In this document: positions 1-8,071 of the stretch, one piece after another
Position numbering within the stretch: position 1 is the first letter of the stretch
How the letters are laid out: every line of letters begins with the position of its first letter
Source of the DNA: an uncultured Oscillospiraceae bacterium
GTDB lineage: Bacteria; Bacillota; Clostridia; Oscillospirales; Ruminococcaceae
Assembly: GCA_910579545.1 (NCBI GenBank)
Contig: CAJTVI010000033.1
Location: 1 to 26,883 of the forward strand
Length of the DNA stretch: 26,883 nucleotides
Direction: 5' to 3'
Notes under the pieces: generated by a model
The model's database searches: none
What the model was told of the DNA's origin: nothing
What the model saw: the letters and a program-made list of their open reading frames with translations, nothing else
Made by a program: the position numbers and the translations under genes

Positions 1-90
1 CCGGGGCGGCCGGGTCAGCCGAAGCCGCCGGAGCGGGGGGATCCGCCAAGGCCGCCGGGGCGGCCGGGTCAGCCGAAGCCGCCGGAGCGG
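1..90. repeat. 36-bp exact direct repeat, period 54 bp, inside the Ala/Pro-rich gene
   Basis: Bases 1-36 are repeated exactly at 55-90. The period of 54 bases is 18 codons, so the repeat stays in frame and encodes the repeated Ala/Pro/Asp unit. Exact nucleotide identity points to recent duplication or slippage, and more copies may lie beyond the left edge. Confidence 0.85.
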
Positions 91-157
91 CCGAAGCCAT
101 CGGCCCGGCCAGAGGGGCCGGGGAGGGGTGCTCCGGGGCCTGCACAGAAGACGGCAT
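1..157 (-). CDS. Ala/Pro-rich repeat protein, N-terminal part only
   Basis: I do not recognise this gene; only its first 52 codons lie in the window and it runs off the left edge. The start is ATG at 157, with a strong Shine-Dalgarno GGAGGT at 170-165, seven bases upstream, so it is probably a real gene. After a Pro-rich opening of about 20 residues the protein becomes a low-complexity series of Pro, Ala, Ser and Asp. An 18-residue unit (two related 9-residue halves, PAASADPAA and PAALADPPA) begins at residue 25 and starts again at residue 43. No signal peptide is visible. Such sequence is typical of flexible linkers, so a folded domain may follow outside the window. It is transcribed in the same direction as ribF but 207 bases away, so its operon membership is open. 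No function can be assigned. Confidence 0.55.
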   Translation of the reverse strand, partial: MPSSVQAPEHPSPAPLAGPMASAAPAASADPAAPAALADPPAPAASADPAAP

Positions 158-215
158 GGGCCGCACCTCCTTTTGAAAAGCGCACATATGCGGCGGTTCG
201 ATCGGTAAATCGAAT

Positions 216-244
216 TTTATCAGGGATCCTTGTTTTCTTGTCCC
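216..244 (-). promoter_or_regulatory. weak candidate promoter for the Ala/Pro-rich gene
   Basis: Read on the minus strand, GGGACA (244-239) and GATAAA (221-216) are separated by 17 bases. Each matches the sigma-70 consensus at four of six positions. They lie about 60 bases upstream of the ATG at 157, in a patch that is more AT-rich than its surroundings. The rest of the 158-364 gap shows no convincing terminator for ribF. Confidence 0.3.
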
Positions 245-364
245 ACCACCGCTTAGACAGCGCAGCCGTTTTTATAGGGGCGTGTATTTGCGGGTGGGCG
301 GCGCTGGCAGCCGGAGCCGCTTGCCGCCCGGGCCGGGCAAAACGCCGCCGAAAGCTGCCCGCGC

Positions 365-1288
365 TTACCGCCCGGGCCCGGCAAAGTACCGCCGGGCCTG
401 GGCCGCAGCGTCCTGCACGCAGGCGCGCAGCCCCTCTAAGCTGTCGAACCGGCGGCTGGGGCAGAGGTACTGGCAGAACTCCAGCACCGGGTTTTCGCCG
501 TAGGCGTCGCCGGAAAAGTTTTGGATAAAGGTCTCGCAGGTGGGGCCCTCGCCGGTGGTGTTTACGGTGGGGCGGGTGCCAAGGCCGGTGGCCCCGGGGT
601 ACCAGGCCCCCTCGATGCACACCCGGGTGATGTAGATGCCGTAGCGCGGCATCTGGAAGCCGGCCGGGAAGACCTGGTTGATGGTGGGAAAGCCCAAGGT
701 GCGCCCCAGCCCGTGCCCCCGCCGCACCGCAAAATCGATGCGGTAGGGCTGGCCCAGCATGGCGTTGGCCCCGGGCAGATCGCCCCCGCAAAGCGCCGCG
801 CGGATGCGGGTGGAGGAGACCGGCGCGCCCTCGTGCAGGGCGGTGGGCAGGGTGCAGACGGTGACCCCCGCCGCGCCGCAGAGCCGGCGCAGCAGCGCCA
901 CGTTGCCCGCCTTGTTTTTGCCAAAGGTAAAGTTTTGGCCGCAAAACACCGCCTTGGCGTGGTAGAGCCCCAGCAGCACCTGGGTGACAAACTGCTCGGG
1001 CGAGAGGGCGCGGAATTCCTCAAAGGGCGGCTCGAGCACCCACTCGATGCCAAGCTGCCCGATGCGGCGGTGCTTTTCGGCCTGGGAAAAGATCCGCCCG
1101 CCCTTGATGGCGCTGCCCGCCGGCAAAGCAAAGGTAAACACCGCCGGGATCAGCCCATGGGCGGCGGCATACTGCGCCGCCGCGCCGATGACCGCCCGGT
1201 GCCCGGTATGTACCCCATCAAAAAAGCCCAGCGCCACCGCCGTGCCCCGCCCGTGTGCCAGGGGGGCAAGGGTGTTGAGGTACTGCAC
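365..1288 (-). CDS. ribF: bifunctional riboflavin kinase / FAD synthetase
   Basis: This enzyme makes FMN from riboflavin and ATP, then FAD from FMN and ATP, in the cytoplasm. The 307-residue length is normal for RibF. The N-terminal nucleotidyltransferase half has the GFFDGVHTGH motif near residues 21-30 and an SSTRIR segment near its end. The C-terminal flavokinase half has LGFPTIN and the GTRPTVN metal/ATP-binding region. The start chosen is GTG at 1288. Its ribosome binding site AAGGAAG is formed by the last codons of truB, and truB's TGA lies five bases upstream of the GTG, so translational coupling is likely. A longer reading frame extends upstream but only overlaps truB out of frame. 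It is the last clear gene of the nusA-infB operon, a usual Firmicutes position next to truB. Confidence 0.95.
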   Translation of the reverse strand: MQYLNTLAPLAHGRGTAVALGFFDGVHTGHRAVIGAAAQYAAAHGLIPAVFTFALPAGSAIKGGRIFSQAEKHRRIGQLGIEWVLEPPFEEFRALSPEQFVTQVLLGLYHAKAVFCGQNFTFGKNKAGNVALLRRLCGAAGVTVCTLPTALHEGAPVSSTRIRAALCGGDLPGANAMLGQPYRIDFAVRRGHGLGRTLGFPTINQVFPAGFQMPRYGIYITRVCIEGAWYPGATGLGTRPTVNTTGEGPTCETFIQNFSGDAYGENPVLEFCQYLCPSRRFDSLEGLRACVQDAAAQARRYFAGPGR

Positions 1289-1293
1289 CCGGC

Positions 1294-2187
1294 TCACTTC
1301 CTTTCGATCAGCAGCTTTTGGGCCGTGAGCACCCGGCCCTCGGCCCGGCCCAGGCCCAAAAAGCCGCCCGCCCCGGTGTAAAGCCGGTACTGCCCATCCG
1401 GCGCGGCACACCGGCAGACCGGCGCGCCGTTCAAAAGCCGGACCTCGGCCCCCTCTGACACCGTGAGGGCGGGCAGGGCGGCAAACACGGTGTCCACACC
1501 CAGCAAAAGCCGCGCCAGCGCTTCTTCGCCGCCGGCCTCCTTTGCCGCAAGGATCCCCTCCAAGGTATGGGCCTGCTCCTCGGCAAAAAGGCCGGCGCGG
1601 GTGCGCCGCAGCGCCGCCAGTGTGGCCGGCAGGCCCAAAGCCGCGCCAAGCTCCTCGGCCAGCGCCCGCACATAGGTGCCCTTGCCGCACTCGACCCGCA
1701 GCTGGTGGTCACTTTCGGAAAGCTGGCCCAGATATTCCAGTTTATAGATCACGATCGGCCGGGCGGCGCGCTCGACCGTTTTGCCGGCCCGGGCCAGCTT
1801 GTAAAGGGGCTGGCCCCCGATCTTCACGGCGGAATACATGGGCGGGGTCTGCATCCTTTGGCCCACAAAGCCGGGCAGCACCGCCCGCAGCTCGGCCTTG
1901 CCCGCGGTGACCGGGGCGGTTTTGAGCACGCTGCCGGTGATATCGCCGGTATCGGTGGCGATCCCCAGCCGCAGGGTGGCAAGGTAGGTCTTGTTTTGGT
2001 CCGGCTGCAGGTCCACCGCCTTGCTGGCCGCCCCCACAAACACCGGCAGCACCCCGGTGGCCATGGGGTCCAGGGTGCCGGAATGCCCCAGCTTGCGGGT
2101 GCCCAACACCCCCCGCAGCTTGGCGATCACATCAAAGCTGGTCCAGCCGGCGGGCTTGTCCACCACCAAAATGCCGGTAAGGCTCAT
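1294..2187 (-). CDS. truB: tRNA pseudouridine(55) synthase
   Basis: TruB converts uridine 55 in the T-loop of most tRNAs to pseudouridine. The 297-residue protein begins MSLTGILVVDKPAGWTS. It carries the family motif GHSGTLDPMATGVL, with the catalytic aspartate at residue 40, followed by the usual K-T-Y-x-A segment. The C-terminal region (about residues 240-297) looks like a small PUA-type tail, as is common in this family. The ATG at 2187 overlaps the TGA of nrnA by four bases (ATGA), a typical sign of coupled translation. The frame stays open upstream of this ATG, but that part is antisense-free overlap with nrnA in another frame and is not expected to be translated. Confidence 0.95.
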   Translation of the reverse strand: MSLTGILVVDKPAGWTSFDVIAKLRGVLGTRKLGHSGTLDPMATGVLPVFVGAASKAVDLQPDQNKTYLATLRLGIATDTGDITGSVLKTAPVTAGKAELRAVLPGFVGQRMQTPPMYSAVKIGGQPLYKLARAGKTVERAARPIVIYKLEYLGQLSESDHQLRVECGKGTYVRALAEELGAALGLPATLAALRRTRAGLFAEEQAHTLEGILAAKEAGGEEALARLLLGVDTVFAALPALTVSEGAEVRLLNGAPVCRCAAPDGQYRLYTGAGGFLGLGRAEGRVLTAQKLLIERK

Positions 2188-3164
2188 GCCTGCTGCCTGT
2201 CCTTGTCGGCCGCGGCAAGCTCCCGCTCCACCTCGGCCAGAATGGCCGCCTTGGTGTTGCAGAGGTTGCCCTCCAGCTCGCAGCCGGCCGCGCGGGAATG
2301 CCCGCCCCCGCCCAGCCGCTGGGCGATGGCGCAGGCGTCCACCCCTTCCTGGGTGCGCACGCTGATTTTGTAGCTGCCGCCGGGCTGCTGGCGCAGGGTA
2401 AGGCCCACCTGCACCCCCTCGATCATCCGGGGCAGGCTGGTCATATTTTCCAGCTCGTCCGGCTTTACGCCGCTCTCGGCGATCTGCTCCCGGGTGAGGT
2501 AGATCAGGGCGCAGCGGCCGTCGAAGTGGTATTCCAGCTGGTCCAGCGCGATCCGCTCGGCCTCGATCCGCTCGCGGGATTTGCTCTCGAACAGGATGGT
2601 GTTGAGCTCCTCCAGCCGCGCCCCCGAGCCGATGAGCCCCGCCGCCACCTGGTGGGAGTTGGCGGTGGTGTTGGAAAACCTGAAGCAGCCGGTATCGGTG
2701 GAAAGGCCGGTATACAGGCAGTCGGCGATCTTGGGGGTGAGATGCACCCCCATGGTGGGGATGAGCCGGTAGAGGATCTCGGCCGTGGCGGCCGCGCCGG
2801 CGTCCAAGAGGGTCTCGAGGGCGTAGCCGGCGTTGGAGGAATGATGGTCGATGCAAAGGTCGATCTGCCGGGTATGGTCCCGGATGGAATCGCCAAACAG
2901 CTGGATGCTCGCCACGTCCACCGCCACCACATAGCGGGGGGTGAACTGCCCCTCGAAGGGGGTGATCTCCATATAGCTGTACCGGTCCGGGATGCCGTCG
3001 GCACAGAGCACCGCGGCCTGCTTGCCCAGGGCCTTGAGGGCCCAGAACAAGGCGCCGGCGCTGCCGATGGTGTCGCCGTCCGGGTTTTTGTGGCAGAGCA
3101 GAAGAACGTCCTCGGCCTTGACGAGCCGGCCGACGGCCTCTTCCAGTTTCAGTTGTTCGGTCAT
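2184..3164 (-). CDS. nrnA: DHH-family bifunctional oligoribonuclease / pAp phosphatase (NrnA-like)
   Basis: NrnA-type proteins degrade very short RNAs (nano-RNA) and dephosphorylate 3'-phosphoadenosine 5'-phosphate. The 326-residue protein shows the order of motifs expected for the DHH phosphoesterase superfamily: HKNPDGDTIGS near residues 25-35 (metal-binding aspartates 29 and 31), the signature DHH at 106-108, and a C-terminal DHHA1 domain with the Gly-rich GGGGHSRAAG near 288-297. The start ATG at 3164 has GGAGG upstream. It lies between rbfA and truB, as in many clostridia. Assignment to the family is firm; the exact substrate choice is inferred from orthologous position. Confidence 0.93.
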   Translation of the reverse strand: MTEQLKLEEAVGRLVKAEDVLLLCHKNPDGDTIGSAGALFWALKALGKQAAVLCADGIPDRYSYMEITPFEGQFTPRYVVAVDVASIQLFGDSIRDHTRQIDLCIDHHSSNAGYALETLLDAGAAATAEILYRLIPTMGVHLTPKIADCLYTGLSTDTGCFRFSNTTANSHQVAAGLIGSGARLEELNTILFESKSRERIEAERIALDQLEYHFDGRCALIYLTREQIAESGVKPDELENMTSLPRMIEGVQVGLTLRQQPGGSYKISVRTQEGVDACAIAQRLGGGGHSRAAGCELEGNLCNTKAAILAEVERELAAADKDRQQA

Positions 3165-3268
3165 GGAGCAGGGCCTCCTCTCATCTGGATGCGGCGGAGG
3201 TGCAAAAAGGGTTCTGCCGCCGCGGTTTTAAGCGCGCCGGGCGATGGCTGCCGGCCCGCCTTTTGGGT

Positions 3269-3673
3269 TCAGGGGTTGGGGGTGCCTTCCCCCTCCTGGG
3301 ATTCCTGTACATCCGGCGCCGCATCCTCTTTTGGGGCCGGCTGCAGCCCGGCGAGCATCTGGTTGATATGGGCCGCGTAGGCCGCGCCGTCGTCCTCGCA
3401 AAAGACGAAGCGGGGGGCCTTGCGGATGTGCATGCGGCGGGAAATTTCGCTGCGCACATGCCCGGCCGCCCGGTTGAGGGCCGCCACCGCGCCGGCCGCG
3501 TCGCCGCCAAGGACGCTGACATACACCTTGGCAAGGTCGAGGTCCTGGGTGACCGACAGGCGGGTGACCGTGAGCAGCCCCCCCGCAAGGCGGGGGTCCT
3601 TCATCTGGCCGATGACCCCAATGACCTCGCGTTTCATATCCTGGGCCAGCCGGCCCTGGTTTTTGCTTGGCAT
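3269..3673 (-). CDS. rbfA: 30S ribosome-binding factor A
   Basis: RbfA binds the immature 30S subunit near the 5' end of 16S rRNA and helps late maturation, especially in the cold. The 134-residue protein starts MPSKNQGRLAQDMKREV and contains the conserved region with DPRLAGGLLTVTRLSVTQDL and the following VYVSVLG strand, which form the KH-like fold. About 20 acidic, Pro-rich residues at the C terminus extend beyond the usual core. The ATG at 3673 has AAAGGAG upstream. It follows infB by 88 bases and precedes nrnA by 104 bases; both spacers lack a convincing terminator, so it probably belongs to the same transcript. Confidence 0.95.
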   Translation of the reverse strand: MPSKNQGRLAQDMKREVIGVIGQMKDPRLAGGLLTVTRLSVTQDLDLAKVYVSVLGGDAAGAVAALNRAAGHVRSEISRRMHIRKAPRFVFCEDDGAAYAAHINQMLAGLQPAPKEDAAPDVQESQEGEGTPNP

Positions 3674-3761
3674 AGTTTCTCCTTTACCTTTCCCCGGCGG
3701 GGCGGCCGTATCCGCCGCTTTGGCGGCTGTTTTGCAAGAAACGAAGCGGGCAGAGCGCGCA

Positions 3762-6083
3762 TCAGTCGCGGTACTCCTCCAGGATATAAGCCTCGAAGAT
3801 GTCGCCCTCCTTGATGTCGCTGAACTTTTCGAGGGTCACGCCGCACTCGTAGCCCTGGGCGACCTCCTTGACGTCGTCCTTAAAGCGGCGCAGCGAGGCG
3901 ATCTCGTCCTCGGTGATCACGATGCCGTCCCGCACCACCCGGATCTTGCTGGTGCGGGTGATCCTGCCCTCCAGCACATAGCTGCCGGCCACCATGCCTA
4001 CGCTGCTGATCTTGTAGACCTGCCGCACCTCCAGCCGGCCCTGCTCCACCTCCCGGATCTTGGGGGCGAGCATGCCCTTCATGGCGTCGGTGACGTCGTT
4101 GATGGCGTCGTAGATGACCCGGTACATCCGCATCTCGACCTCGGCCTGGGCGGCCTCCTCCTTGGCGATGGGGTCCGGCCGGACGTTGAAGCCGATGATG
4201 ATGGCATTGCCGGCGTTGGCCAGCATGACGTCCGATTTGTTGATGGCCCCGACCCCGGCGTGGATCACCTTGACCCGCACCTCGTCGTTGGAGATCTTTT
4301 CCAGGCTCTGCTTGACCGCCTCGGCGCTGCCCTGCACATCCGCCTTTACGATGATGTCCAGCTGCTTGCGCTCGCCCTCGGCGATCTGGCTGAAGAGATT
4401 GTCCAGCGTGACCTTCTGGTAGCTGGAGAACTGCTTTTCCTTGGCCTCGGCGGCGCGCTGGTCGGCCAGCTCGCGGGCCAGCTTTTCGTCCGCCACCGCG
4501 TCAAACAGGTCGCCCGCGGCCGGCACCTCGGTAAGGCCGGTGATCTCCACCGGGGTGGAGGGGCCGGCTTCCTCGATATACTGGCCCTTGTCGTTTTTCA
4601 TGGTGCGCACACGGCCCACGGCGGTGCCGGCGATCACCACGTCCCCCTTGTGCAGGGTGCCCTTTTGCACCAGGATGGTGGCCACCGGGCCCTGGCCCTT
4701 GTCGAGCCGGGCCTCGATCACCGCGCCCTTGGCCCGGCGGCTGGGGTTGGCGGTGAGCTCCCGCACCTCGGCCACCAGGTTGATGTTCTCCAAAAGGTCG
4801 TCGATGCCCTGGCCGGTGAGGGCCGACACCGGCACGCAGATCACGTCGCCGCCCCACTGCTCGGGCACCAGCTCGTACTGGGTGAGCTGCTCCATGACCC
4901 GGTCGGGGTTGGCGGTGGGCTTATCCATCTTGTTGATGGCCACGATGATCGAGACCCCCGCCGCCTTGGCGTGGTTGATCGACTCGACCGTTTGGGGCAT
5001 GATGCCGTCGTCGGCCGCCACCACCAGCACCGCGATGTCGGTGAGGTTGGCGCCGCGGGCGCGCATGCTGGTAAAGGCCTCGTGGCCCGGGGTGTCCAAA
5101 AAGGTGATGACCTTGCCGCCCGCCGTGACCTGGTAGGCGCCGATGTGCTGGGTGATGCCGCCGGCCTCCCCCGCGGTGACGTTGGCCGAGCGGATCTTAT
5201 CCAGGATGCTGGTTTTGCCGTGGTCCACGTGGCCCATGACCACCACCACCGGCGGGCGCTCGCAAAGGCTCTCGGGGGCGTCCTCGTCCACCTCGAACAG
5301 GCGCTCCTCGATGGTGACATGCACCTCCCGCTCCACCTTGGCCCCCAGCTCCTCGGCCACGATGGCGGCGGTGTCAAAGTCCACCACCTGGCTGACGCTG
5401 GCCATGACCCCAAGGCCCATGAGCTTTTTGATGACCGCGGCGGCGGTGGCCTTTAAGCGGGCCGCCAGTTCGCCCACCGTGATCTCGTCCGGGATCTGCA
5501 CCTTGAGCTGGGCCTTGCGGGCCTTTTCGAGCTGGATGCGCTGCAGCCGCTCGGCCTCGGTCTCCCGCCGGCGCTGGAAGGGCTGCCGGCCCCGGCCGCG
5601 GTTTGCGTTGCCAAACTTCTGCTTGTTGCCGGCGGGGGTGGGCTTGCGGCGGTTCTCAACATTCTTGGTGCCGGCCAGTTCGGTGTATTTTTCGTTGAAT
5701 TTATCCAGGTTCACGTCCACCGTGCGGGTGTCCACCACCTTGGTGACCACCTCGCGCTTGGGCTTCGGGGGTTCGGCCGAGGCCTCTTTTTTCTCGGCCT
5801 TGGGCTTTTTGGGCCGGGGCATCTCCACCACCGTGCCGTCCGCCTTTTTGAGGATCTCGCTCTCCTTGGGCTTGGGCTTGGGGGCGCTGGCCAGGTACTC
5901 GTCCAGGCTCGGCTCCTCGTTGGCGCGGGTGTAGTGCTCAAAGATGTGGTTCAGCTCCTCCTCTTCCAAATTGGAGCCGACCTTTTTGGGCGTATCGCCA
6001 AAACCCGCCAGCAGGTCGATGATCTGCTTGGTGGTCACGTTCAGATCTTTTGCTACTTCGCTCACCTTATATTTGATCAGCAT
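3762..6083 (-). CDS. infB: translation initiation factor IF-2
   Basis: IF-2 is the GTPase that brings initiator fMet-tRNA to the 30S subunit and promotes subunit joining. The 773-residue protein has an N-terminal IF2-N motif (MLIKYKVSEVAKDLN), then a long charged Lys/Pro/Glu linker (about residues 55-200), then a second IF2-N domain (about 200-250). The GTPase core follows with GHVDHGKT at 284-291, DTPGH at 330-334 and NKMD at 384-387, then the beta-barrel and fMet-tRNA-binding C domains. The start ATG at 6083 directly abuts the TGA of the upstream L7Ae-like gene, with GAAGGAGG as ribosome binding site. Length and domain order are typical of Firmicutes IF-2. Confidence 0.98.
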   Translation of the reverse strand: MLIKYKVSEVAKDLNVTTKQIIDLLAGFGDTPKKVGSNLEEEELNHIFEHYTRANEEPSLDEYLASAPKPKPKESEILKKADGTVVEMPRPKKPKAEKKEASAEPPKPKREVVTKVVDTRTVDVNLDKFNEKYTELAGTKNVENRRKPTPAGNKQKFGNANRGRGRQPFQRRRETEAERLQRIQLEKARKAQLKVQIPDEITVGELAARLKATAAAVIKKLMGLGVMASVSQVVDFDTAAIVAEELGAKVEREVHVTIEERLFEVDEDAPESLCERPPVVVVMGHVDHGKTSILDKIRSANVTAGEAGGITQHIGAYQVTAGGKVITFLDTPGHEAFTSMRARGANLTDIAVLVVAADDGIMPQTVESINHAKAAGVSIIVAINKMDKPTANPDRVMEQLTQYELVPEQWGGDVICVPVSALTGQGIDDLLENINLVAEVRELTANPSRRAKGAVIEARLDKGQGPVATILVQKGTLHKGDVVIAGTAVGRVRTMKNDKGQYIEEAGPSTPVEITGLTEVPAAGDLFDAVADEKLARELADQRAAEAKEKQFSSYQKVTLDNLFSQIAEGERKQLDIIVKADVQGSAEAVKQSLEKISNDEVRVKVIHAGVGAINKSDVMLANAGNAIIIGFNVRPDPIAKEEAAQAEVEMRMYRVIYDAINDVTDAMKGMLAPKIREVEQGRLEVRQVYKISSVGMVAGSYVLEGRITRTSKIRVVRDGIVITEDEIASLRRFKDDVKEVAQGYECGVTLEKFSDIKEGDIFEAYILEEYRD

Positions 6084-6443
6084 TCAATCCATTCCTCCTT
6101 CAGCTTGAGGCAATGCTTCTTTTGCGGGGCCGTCCTTTTGGGGCGGGGCCAGGCAGCTTTGGCACAGCCGGGCCAGGTTTTGGTCGGTCACGGCCAGCAC
6201 CGCCACCGGCCGGCGGCCCAGGGCCGAGAGTTCGGCCTGCGCTAAATGGATGCGGCGTACCGGGCAAAGCCCCTCGCAGCCCTCCCGCATCCGGCGCGCC
6301 GTGCGCTCGCTTGCGTCGGCCGCCAAGAGCACCAGCTGCGCGCGGCCGCGGGCCGCGGTTTCCAGCACCTGCTCGGCCCCCATGGCAAGCCTGCCGGCCC
6401 GGCGGCAGAGGCCCAGCGCCCCCAGCAGCTTATCCCTTTGCAA
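6084..6443 (-). CDS. ylxQ: L7Ae/L30e-family ribosomal-type RNA-binding protein (YlxQ-like), TTG start
   Basis: This small basic protein belongs to the L7Ae/L30e/S12e/Gadd45 fold that binds kink-turn RNA; the position between ylxR and infB is that of B. subtilis ylxQ. The recognisable core is RDKLLGALGLCRRAGRLAMGAEQVLE, the usual opening of the family, which continues to the conserved VLLAADASERT region. I start it at TTG 6443 because a GGAGG at 6454-6450 sits six bases upstream and the homology begins exactly there. That places start and ribosome binding site inside the end of ylxR, a 14-base overlap. The product is 119 residues. The longer open frame upstream only mirrors ylxR. The stop touches the infB ATG. 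Cellular role in this organism is inferred. Confidence 0.88.
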   Translation of the reverse strand: MQRDKLLGALGLCRRAGRLAMGAEQVLETAARGRAQLVLLAADASERTARRMREGCEGLCPVRRIHLAQAELSALGRRPVAVLAVTDQNLARLCQSCLAPPQKDGPAKEALPQAEGGMD

Positions 6444-6696
6444 GGCCGGCCTCCATCGCCTCGTATACTTCGGGCGGGATGCTCTGACCCAGCGCCCGTT
6501 CGAGGCTTTTCTTTTTTTGCGCCTTGGCAAGGCAGGCGGCGTTGGGGCAAAGGTAGGCGCCCCGGCCGGCCTTGCGGCCGGTGAGGTCCAGGCTGACCTC
6601 GCCCTCGGGCGAGCGCACCACCCGCACCAGTTCCTTTTTGGGCCGGCCCTCGCCGCAGCCGCAGCAGCGGCGGACCGGGATCTTGCGTGGCTGCAT
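6430..6696 (-). CDS. ylxR: YlxR-family RNA-binding protein (RNase P modulator type)
   Basis: YlxR is a small nucleic-acid-binding protein coded next to nusA in Firmicutes; the B. subtilis protein has been linked to RNase P and to regulation of other genes. The 88-residue protein shows the family hallmarks: an N-terminal RRCCGCGE segment, the RVVRSPEGEVSLDLTGRKAGRGAYLC core (GRGAY is diagnostic) and a basic C-terminal helix with KKKSLERAL. I use ATG at 6696, ten bases after an AAAGGGG site; an in-frame TTG at 6702 is the alternative start. It follows nusA by 118 bases of GC-rich spacer without a clear terminator, so cotranscription is likely. Confidence 0.92.
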   Translation of the reverse strand: MQPRKIPVRRCCGCGEGRPKKELVRVVRSPEGEVSLDLTGRKAGRGAYLCPNAACLAKAQKKKSLERALGQSIPPEVYEAMEAGLAKG

Positions 6697-6814
6697 CTGC
6701 AAACAGCCCCTTTCCTGCCCTGTTGGCGTTTTTTAGTGGTTTTGCCCGCCCGGCCCCTGGCGCCTGGCCCCTTTTGCGGGCCGGGCGTTGTTGGCCCGAT
6801 GGCCGCGGGGCGGC

Positions 6815-7873
6815 TTACTCCTCGCCGTAGTAGCCGCTCTCGGGCCGGATGTCGATGTTATAGCCGGTGAGCCGGGCGCAGAGCCGGGCGTTCTGGCCCT
6901 TGTTGCCGATGGCCAGGCTGAGCTGCTGGTCCGGCACGGTGACCTTGCAGCTGCGGCTCTCGCCCTCCAAAAGCTCCACCTTGACCACCCGGGCCGGGCT
7001 GAGGGCGGCCGAGATGAACTCGGCGGGGTCCTCGCTCCATTTGACGATGTCGATCTTTTCGCCGCCCAGCTCCTCCACGATCTTGGCCACCCGCGCGCCG
7101 TGTGCGCCGATGCAGGCGCCCTGGGCGTCCACGTTTTCGTCCTTGCTGTAAACGGCCATCTTGGTGCGGGCCCCGGCCTCCCGGGCGATGGCCTTGACCT
7201 CCACCGTGCCCTCAAAGATCTCGGGCACCTCCATCTCGAACATCCGCTTGACGAGCCCCGGATGGGTGCGGCTGATCATCACCCGCGGGCCGCGCTCGGT
7301 CACGGCCACGTCCACCACGTACACCTGCAGATGCTGGCCCTCGTAGTACTCCTCGCCGGGCACCTGCTCGCCCCGGGGCAGCACCGCCTCGCCGCCCTTG
7401 CCCAGGTCCACCGTGAGCAGGCCGCGGGCGGGGTCGATGCGGGTGACCACCGCGCTGACGATCTCGTGTGCCTTGGACTGCATCTCGGTGTACATCTGGC
7501 TGCGCTCGGCCTCCCGGATGCCCTGGCGGATCACATGCTTGGCGGTTTGGGCTGCGATGCGGCCGAACTCCTTGGTTTTGAGCGGGGTGATCAGCTTTTG
7601 GCCCACCTCGCAACCGGGCTTTTTCTGCCGGGCGGTTTCCAGGTCCACCTGGGTGCGGGGGTTTTCGGGCTCCTCCACGATCTCCTGCACCAGCGAGACG
7701 CTGAACTCGCCCCGCTCGGGGTCGATCTCGACCAGCACGTTGTCGTCCTCAACATCGTAGTCTTTTTTGACCGCGATCACGATGGCCGCCTTGATCTTTT
7801 CGATCAGGTAGTCGGCCGAAAGGCCGCGCTCCTTGCCCAGAAGGGCAAGGGCCTCAAAAAACTCAGCATTCAT
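6815..7873 (-). CDS. nusA: transcription termination/antitermination factor NusA
   Basis: NusA binds RNA polymerase and nascent RNA and governs pausing, termination and antitermination. The 352-residue protein starts at ATG 7873 with the site GGGAGGAA upstream. An N-terminal polymerase-binding domain (about residues 1-125) is followed by an S1 domain (GLLTVDLGKGGEAVLP with the later VYVVDV strand) and two KH domains (GACIGAHGARV, then LAIGNKGQNARLCARLTGY). It ends soon after the second KH domain. This lacks the acidic repeats of the E. coli protein, as usual in Firmicutes. A few more codons are open upstream of the ATG, but the ribosome binding site favours 7873. Confidence 0.97.
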   Translation of the reverse strand: MNAEFFEALALLGKERGLSADYLIEKIKAAIVIAVKKDYDVEDDNVLVEIDPERGEFSVSLVQEIVEEPENPRTQVDLETARQKKPGCEVGQKLITPLKTKEFGRIAAQTAKHVIRQGIREAERSQMYTEMQSKAHEIVSAVVTRIDPARGLLTVDLGKGGEAVLPRGEQVPGEEYYEGQHLQVYVVDVAVTERGPRVMISRTHPGLVKRMFEMEVPEIFEGTVEVKAIAREAGARTKMAVYSKDENVDAQGACIGAHGARVAKIVEELGGEKIDIVKWSEDPAEFISAALSPARVVKVELLEGESRSCKVTVPDQQLSLAIGNKGQNARLCARLTGYNIDIRPESGYYGEE

Positions 7874-8071
7874 TTTTCCGGTTTCCTCCCATCTTATGCG
7901 GGCCGTGCCCACGGTGTCAGGCCCTGGCGGCGGGTCAAATTGTGCTCAGGGTCCCCCTTGCTGTTTTTCCCCCCGCCGGCCCGCGCCGCGCGGCCCTTTC
8001 GGGCGTGCCTTTGGCAGGGGGCTTTTTGCCCCGCCCACAACACGCTTTATTTCCTTTTGGATGGCCCTTTT

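Noticed and set aside
3420..5456. Long plus-strand open frame (678 codons) opposite infB
   Set aside because: It is antisense to a certain gene, has low-complexity His/Leu/Gly composition caused by the GC-rich third positions of infB, and has no ribosome binding site or homology.
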